A DNA stretch of 8,652 nucleotides. Origin: Kiloniellaceae bacterium (GTDB taxonomy: Bacteria > Pseudomonadota > Alphaproteobacteria > Kiloniellales > Kiloniellaceae). Position numbers and translations under genes: made by a program. Every line of letters begins with the position of its first letter. The first letter of the stretch is position 1. Positions 4,677 to 8,652 of the stretch are shown here, one piece after another. The notes under the pieces are model-generated. The model ran no database searches. It saw only the letters and a list, made by a program, of their open reading frames with translations, and had not been told where the DNA came from. The stretch is taken from assembly GCA_028280915.1 (NCBI GenBank), contig JANQKX010000363.1:1-8652 (forward strand), written 5' to 3'.

Positions 4677-5669
4677 ATGAAAGTCACGACCTTGCTTGCG
4701 GCCGCGTTTTGGACACTGAGCTGGGCGCTGCCCGCCGCGGCTGCCGAGGTGACCGCGCGGATTTCATTGCAACTGCCCTTGACCAGCCACCTGGGCCAAA
4801 ATCTCCTGTTCTTTAAGGAGGAAGTGGAAAAGAACGCCAACGGGGACATCGCGGTTGAGATCTATGACAGCGCCCAGCTTTACAAGGACAAGGAGATTCC
4901 GGCCGCCGTGGGCTCGGGCGTGATCGAAATGGGCGTGGCCTCGCTCACCCGCTACGCGGGCGACATCCCGGCGGTCGATGTCATCTATATGCCTTTTTTG
5001 CTGAACTCCGAGGAAAAGGTGCGCCAGGCGACGGCGCCGGGCAGCGAGGTGCGGCGTTTGATCGACGAGGCCATCGCGGATACGGGATCGACCGTCCTGT
5101 GGTGGCAGGCCTATGGCGGCGCCATCCTGCTTTCCAAGGGCGCGCCGGTGAAAACCCCCGCTGATTTGGAGGGCAAAAAGACCCGGGTCTTCGGCCGGAC
5201 CATGGGGGATTTTGTTACCGCGGCGGGTGGGGTGCCCACCTTGATTTCCGCGTCCGAGCAGTATCTCGCCTACCAGCGCGGCACCGTGGACATCGGCATG
5301 ACCGGCATCTCCGGCGTCAAGGCCCGCAAGCTGTGGGAGGTGATGGATACGGTCACCGTGACCAATCACGCCGATGTTGAGTTTGTCGTCGTGGTCAACA
5401 CCGACTGGTGGGAGAGCTTGTCCGACGAACACAGGCGGATCATTCAGGACGCCGCCGAAAAAGCCGAGATCGTGGTGCGCGACGAGATCTCGCGGATCGA
5501 GGCGGAGGCCTATGCCTTGGCTGAGGAAAACGGCATGACCGTTTACGAGCCCAGCGCGGCGGAGATCGACGCCTGGAAAGCCGCTTCCGGACCGGTCTAT
5601 GACGCCTATCGGGAAAAAGCCGGCGATCTGGGCGCTCAACTCCTATCCGCCATGGAGCAGTATCAGTAA
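4677..5669 (+). CDS. dctP: TRAP transporter substrate-binding protein (DctP family)
   Basis: The periplasmic receptor of a tripartite ATP-independent periplasmic transporter, 330 residues, a normal length. A signal peptide (about 1-23) ends in PAAAA before EVTARISLQ. Family features include the early LPLTSHLGQNLLFFKEEVEKNANG, GVIEMGVASLTRYAGDIPAVDVIYMPFLL (81-109), LWWQAYGGAILLSKGAPVKTPADLEGKKTRVFG (141-173), and a QRGTVDIGMTGISGVKARKLWEVMD block (200-224). Arg170 in KTRVFG is the likely carboxylate-binding arginine conserved in DctP proteins, which implies an organic acid ligand. N230 or N241 may contribute. It is the first gene of a probable operon with dctQ, dctM and a lyase gene. Names indicate family, not proof of C4-dicarboxylate specificity; the ligand cannot be read from sequence and may be the lyase substrate. 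Confidence 0.93.
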   Translation: MKVTTLLAAAFWTLSWALPAAAAEVTARISLQLPLTSHLGQNLLFFKEEVEKNANGDIAVEIYDSAQLYKDKEIPAAVGSGVIEMGVASLTRYAGDIPAVDVIYMPFLLNSEEKVRQATAPGSEVRRLIDEAIADTGSTVLWWQAYGGAILLSKGAPVKTPADLEGKKTRVFGRTMGDFVTAAGGVPTLISASEQYLAYQRGTVDIGMTGISGVKARKLWEVMDTVTVTNHADVEFVVVVNTDWWESLSDEHRRIIQDAAEKAEIVVRDEISRIEAEAYALAEENGMTVYEPSAAEIDAWKAASGPVYDAYREKAGDLGAQLLSAMEQYQ

Positions 5670-5685
5670 CTTCCGCTCGGCCGGG

Positions 5686-5697
5686 CCGCGCATGCGG
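5686..5697 (+). repeat. Small hairpin between dctP and dctQ
   Basis: CCGC-GCAT-GCGG gives a 4-bp stem with a 4-base loop in the 65-base dctP-dctQ gap, inside a longer GC-rich, partly self-complementary stretch (CGGCC at 5679 against GGCCG near 5703). Such structures could stabilise dctP mRNA or reduce read-through so that the binding protein is made in excess. The signal is weak in DNA this GC-rich. Confidence 0.25.
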
Positions 5698-5734
5698 GGT
5701 TTGGCCGCCGGCTTTCACCGATCGGGGCCACGCC

Positions 5735-6232
5735 ATGTCCGTGTTTTCCAAAGGGGTTACGGGATTGGCCTGGCTGGCGGCCTGCCTCTTCGTGGCCGCG
5801 GGGGTCATGTTGAGCTACGAGGTGATCGCCCGCTACTTTTTCGTCCGCCCCACCATCTGGGCCGCCGAGTTGAGCCAAGTCTGCCTGATCTGGGGCACGC
5901 TGATCGCGGCACCCTGGTGCCTGCGGCAGCGCCGTCATATCCGCATCACCGCGGTGGTCGCCCGCCTGCCCAAACGGGCGCGCCTGGCAGCCGAGTCCCT
6001 CGCCATGGCGGCGGTGGCCGCCTTTTCGGCGGTGGTGGTGGTTTATGGCTGGTCGATCTTTTTTGACAGCTTTCAGCGCGGACGCACTACCGGCTCCCTA
6101 CTGGACCTGCCGGTTTGGATTGTGGAACTGGCGGTGCCCTTCGGCTTTGCCGTGCTCTTGGTTCAGGCCGTCATGGAGATGGTCCGGGCCCTGCGCGGGA
6201 AGATCGCCCCGGCGGAAGCGCACGACACATGA
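5735..6232 (+). CDS. dctQ: TRAP transporter small permease (DctQ family)
   Basis: A 165-residue inner-membrane subunit that partners DctM. Four hydrophobic helices are visible at about 10-29, 44-64, 86-109 and 127-149, the usual DctQ topology. The family signature SYEVIARYFFVRPTIWAAELSQ (27-48) joins helices 1 and 2, followed by LIWGTLIAAPWCLRQRRHIRI, a typical charged cytoplasmic turn. The ATG at 5735 has only a weak ribosome site (GGGG about 7 bases upstream); no better start is evident and the N-terminus fits the family. It lies 65 bases after dctP and its stop overlaps the start of dctM, so the two permeases are probably translationally coupled. Confidence 0.92.
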   Translation: MSVFSKGVTGLAWLAACLFVAAGVMLSYEVIARYFFVRPTIWAAELSQVCLIWGTLIAAPWCLRQRRHIRITAVVARLPKRARLAAESLAMAAVAAFSAVVVVYGWSIFFDSFQRGRTTGSLLDLPVWIVELAVPFGFAVLLVQAVMEMVRALRGKIAPAEAHDT

Positions 6233-7500
6233 CCGTGCTGTTGATCCTGCTGGCCCTTTTTGTCCTGCTCTTGGCCGGGGTGCCGGTGGCTTTTGCCTTG
6301 GGCGGGCTGGGCCTGGGCATGCTGATCCTGGGCGGCTTTTCGCCGCTCATGGCACCCCAGGCCATCTTGTCCACCCTGGATGGTTTTATTCTGCTGTCGG
6401 TGCCCTTGTTCCTGCTCATGTCCAACGTGCTGCTCAAGGGCGGGGTGGGACATGACCTTTATGGCGCGGTGCAGGCTTGGGTGGGCCATTGGCCCGGCGG
6501 CTTGGCGGTGGCCACGGTGATATCCTGCGGCCTTTTCGCCGCCATTTCGGGCTCGTCCGTGGCCACCGCCGCCACCATCGGGACCGTCGCGATCCCGGAG
6601 ATGCTGCGCCGGGGCTACGAAAAGCGCTTTGTCTACGGCCTCTTGGCGGCGGGCGGTACCCTGGGCATCTTGATCCCGCCCTCCATTCCCATGATCGTCT
6701 ACGGCTTCGTGACGGAGGAATCGGTCAGCGCGTTGTTCCTGGCCGGGATCGGGCCGGGGGTGTTGCTTTTGTTCTTTTTTGCCGGTTACGCCATGACCTA
6801 CGCCGCGATCAAGGGCATGGGCCGTTCGCAAAAGGCCGATTGGCCGACGCGGGCGCGCGCCACCTTTCGGGCCTTGCCGTCCCTGGCCTTGGCGGTATTG
6901 GTGGTCGCCGGTATCTATAGCGGCGCCTTCACCCCGACCGAGGCGGCGGCCATCGGCTTCGCGGCTGCGGTGGTGATCACGGCGGTGATCCTGCGCACCC
7001 TGACCTGGCGTTCCTTTTGCGAAGCGGCCAAGGAAGCCATGGCTACCACGGCGGCCATTCTCTTGATCGTCGCGGGCGCCAAGGTCTTTGGCAAGGCCAT
7101 CACCCTCTACCGAATCCCCCAGGACATCAGCGGTTTTATCACCGAGGCCGTGTCCAACCCCATCGCCTTCGTGGTGCTGATCGCCTTGATCCTGATCGTC
7201 ATGGGGCTGGTGTTGGAAGCCCTCTCCATGGTCTTGATCATGACGCCGGTGCTCCTGCCCGCCGCCCTGGGCCTGGGCTTCGATCCCATCTGGTTCGGCA
7301 TCTTCATGGTCCTGATGGTGGAAGCCGCCTTGATCACGCCGCCGGTGGGCCTGAACCTTTATGTGATACAGTCTGTTTCCCGCGCCTCCCTTGGGGACGT
7401 GGCAATGGGCGCGGTGCCCTTTTTGCTGCTGATGTTGCTCGGTGCCGCGCTCTTGTATCTTATCCCGGATCTGGCCCTCTTTATTCCCTTTAAACTGTGA
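6229..7500 (+). CDS. dctM: TRAP transporter large permease (DctM family)
   Basis: The transport subunit, a sodium-coupled secondary carrier of the DctM/ion transporter superfamily, 423 residues and about 12 hydrophobic segments. Conserved motifs are AISGSSVATAATIGTVAIPEM (about 105-125), the re-entrant-type GTLGILIPPSIPMIVYGFVTEESVSALF (143-170), SGAFTPTEAAAIG (231-243) and the late LITPPVGLNLYVIQSVS (368-384), a second pseudo-symmetric hairpin. The frame is open from 6115, but the family N-terminus (MTVLLILLALFVLLLAGVPVAFALG) starts at the ATG at 6229, which overlaps the dctQ stop in ATGA. Its own stop overlaps the next gene's GTG in GTGA. The tight joins indicate one transcript for both permeases and the lyase. 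Confidence 0.95.
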   Translation: MTVLLILLALFVLLLAGVPVAFALGGLGLGMLILGGFSPLMAPQAILSTLDGFILLSVPLFLLMSNVLLKGGVGHDLYGAVQAWVGHWPGGLAVATVISCGLFAAISGSSVATAATIGTVAIPEMLRRGYEKRFVYGLLAAGGTLGILIPPSIPMIVYGFVTEESVSALFLAGIGPGVLLLFFFAGYAMTYAAIKGMGRSQKADWPTRARATFRALPSLALAVLVVAGIYSGAFTPTEAAAIGFAAAVVITAVILRTLTWRSFCEAAKEAMATTAAILLIVAGAKVFGKAITLYRIPQDISGFITEAVSNPIAFVVLIALILIVMGLVLEALSMVLIMTPVLLPAALGLGFDPIWFGIFMVLMVEAALITPPVGLNLYVIQSVSRASLGDVAMGAVPFLLLMLLGAALLYLIPDLALFIPFKL

Positions 7501-8402
7501 CGACCATGCCTTCTCCCGCTGACTCTTTGCGAACCCTGCTGGCGCAAGACCGCCTGCATGTCATGCCCTGCGCCTTTGACGCGCTTTCCGCCAAGCTGAT
7601 CGAGCAGGCCGGCTTCGAACTCACCTTCATGACCGGCTTTGGCGCCTCGGCCAGCCGCATCGGCGCGCCGGACCTGGGCCTGATGAGTTACGGCGAGGTG
7701 GTCGACCACGCCCGCAACATTGCCGCCGCCGTTTCCATTCCCGTCCTCGGGGATGGGGACGAGGGCTACGGCAATGCCATGAACGTGCGGCGCACGGTGC
7801 AAGGCCTGGGGTCGGCGGGCTGTGCCGCGGTGATGATCGAGGATCAGGTGGCGCCCAAGCGCTGCGGCCACACGCCGGGCAAGGCCGTGGTGCAGCGGGA
7901 CGAAGCCTACGACCGGATTAAGGCGGCCGTGGATACCCGTGACGCTGGGGCCGATACCCTCATTCTGGCCCGTACCGACGCGCGCCACGAACACGGCCTG
8001 GCCGAGGCCTTGATCCGGGCCCGCAAATTCGAGGACCTGGGGGCCGATATCATTTTCGTGGAAGCCCCCCGCAGCGAACAGGAAATGCGCGAGATTTGCG
8101 CCGCCACCCGCCTGCCCAACCTGGCCAACATCATTGAAGGGGGCCAAACCCCCGATCTGTCCCCCGAGGCGCTGGCGGACATCGGCTATCGCTTGGCAGC
8201 CTACCCCGTAAGCTTGTTGTCCGCGGCCATGCGGGCCATGGTGGAAACCCTTCAGGAAATGGCCGAGGGCCGGCCCCGCAGCCGGCTCATGGACTTTGCC
8301 GAATTGCGCCGGCGCATCGGCTTCGATGCCTACTACGAAACCTCCGAACGTTATGCCAGTTCGGTCCGGGCGACTCCCTCGGCGCACCAGGAAAACGACT
8401 GA
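7497..8402 (+). CDS. Isocitrate lyase/PEP mutase superfamily lyase
   Basis: A 301-residue cytoplasmic TIM-barrel enzyme. Visible motifs are FMTGFGASASRIGAPDLGLMSYGE (44-67), the metal site region LGDGDEGYGNAMNVRRTV (84-101; family form is usually DADTGYG), MIEDQ (113-117), the active-site loop KRCGH (121-125), LILARTDAR (155-163), FVEAP (187-191) and NIIEGG (211-216). Cys123 in KRCGH is the catalytic-acid cysteine of C-C lyases such as methylisocitrate and 2,3-dimethylmalate lyases; PEP mutases lack it. A magnesium-dependent cleavage of a 2-hydroxy di- or tricarboxylate to pyruvate, glyoxylate or similar is therefore likely. Oxaloacetate decarboxylase-type activity is an alternative. Translation starts at GTG 7497 (overlapping the dctM stop) or ATG 7506. 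The operon position suggests that it acts on the transported acid. The exact substrate is unknown. Confidence 0.9.
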   Translation: MTTMPSPADSLRTLLAQDRLHVMPCAFDALSAKLIEQAGFELTFMTGFGASASRIGAPDLGLMSYGEVVDHARNIAAAVSIPVLGDGDEGYGNAMNVRRTVQGLGSAGCAAVMIEDQVAPKRCGHTPGKAVVQRDEAYDRIKAAVDTRDAGADTLILARTDARHEHGLAEALIRARKFEDLGADIIFVEAPRSEQEMREICAATRLPNLANIIEGGQTPDLSPEALADIGYRLAAYPVSLLSAAMRAMVETLQEMAEGRPRSRLMDFAELRRRIGFDAYYETSERYASSVRATPSAHQEND

Positions 8403-8412
8403 GGCGCTTCCG

Positions 8413-8652
8413 CTATTGCAGGCTTCCGGCCAGATCCTGGATCTGCCGCCAAGTAGCTTGGGGAAGGGCCAGCATGCCTTTCGAGGCGTCTCGATGGGCC
8501 CGTTCCCGCTCGCCGGGAATTTCCACCCGCTCGAAACCTGACGCGGGCGGGCAAGCGCGCAGCTCGGCCAAGACCTCCTCGGCCGCCGACTGGAACGGCC
8601 CCGGCGCGCGGAAGCGGCTTGTCGCCAGGGCGATCACCAGCCAATGGCACTC
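8413..8652 (-). CDS. C-terminal part of an Ldh-family (PF02615) oxidoreductase
   Basis: The frame is open from the right edge to TAG at 8413-8415, showing the last 79 residues. It reads ECHWLVIALATSRFRAP, then FQSAAEEVLAELRACPPASGFERVEIPGERE and finally LPQATWRQIQDLA. The pattern of a glycine- or histidine-led IAL segment, then an L-ACPP-GF-V-IPGERE block and a closing LP-TW--I helix is the C-terminus of the malate/L-lactate dehydrogenase-like family (malate, sulfolactate, ureidoglycolate and 2,3-diketogulonate enzymes). These are NAD(P)-dependent 2-hydroxyacid or 2-ketoacid oxidoreductases. The GTG at 8635-8637 is internal, not a start. The gene converges on the lyase with a 10-base gap. The substrate cannot be inferred from this fragment, since the nucleotide and catalytic regions lie outside the window. 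Confidence 0.85.
   Translation of the reverse strand, partial: ECHWLVIALATSRFRAPGPFQSAAEEVLAELRACPPASGFERVEIPGERERAHRDASKGMLALPQATWRQIQDLAGSLQ

Noticed and set aside
4764..5639. 291-residue minus-strand open frame across dctP
   Set aside because: An antisense shadow of the TRAP binding protein gene with no coherent domain.
6163..6831. 222-residue minus-strand open frame across dctQ and dctM
   Set aside because: Very rich in Q, H, G and R, as expected from reading membrane-protein codons backwards. No domain is seen.
7359..8387. 342-residue minus-strand open frame across the lyase
   Set aside because: An antisense shadow with biased composition. The + strand lyase has the full motif set.

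Overview
The window is GC-rich, densely coded bacterial DNA, most likely from an alphaproteobacterium. The best evidence is a complete 5-aminolevulinate synthase gene (hemA), the Shemin-pathway enzyme typical of that class. A TRAP dicarboxylate-type transporter, a DUF3775 protein and FNR/FixK-type DNA sites fit this. I cannot name the genus from sequence alone.

Left part (1-2502): the tail of an unidentified + strand gene converges on a minus-strand DUF3775 gene. Behind it lies a minus-strand patatin-like lipoprotein phospholipase gene. The 215-base gap in front of the DUF3775 gene holds one good and one weak FNR-like palindrome. The 469-base gap between the divergent patatin and hemA genes holds an FNR-like palindrome placed where a class II activator would sit for hemA, plus two inverted repeats.

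Middle (2503-4676): hemA (+) converges on an ABHD11/YbfF-type alpha/beta hydrolase gene (-). The gap between the hydrolase and the transporter genes carries three tandem 13-bp repeats. Each contains a perfect TTGACA, and the last copy is followed at 17 bp by a plausible -10. Facing the other way is a possible hydrolase promoter so close to the start codon that the mRNA may be leaderless.

Right part (4677-8652): a probable four-gene operon on the + strand encodes the TRAP binding protein, its small and large permeases (the last two overlapping at ATGA), and a lyase of the isocitrate lyase/PEP mutase superfamily (overlapping at GTGA). It converges, with a 10-base gap, on the 3' end of a gene for an Ldh-type (malate/L-lactate/sulfolactate dehydrogenase family, PF02615) oxidoreductase that runs off the window. 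Together these look like a catabolic locus that imports a small carboxylate or hydroxycarboxylate, cleaves it and perhaps redox-converts a related 2-hydroxyacid. The substrate is not determined by the sequence.

No tRNA, rRNA, CRISPR array, transposase or phage gene was seen. The most noteworthy signals are regulatory: matching FNR-type sites in front of hemA and the uncharacterised DUF3775 gene, and the TTGACA-bearing triple repeat in front of the transporter operon.
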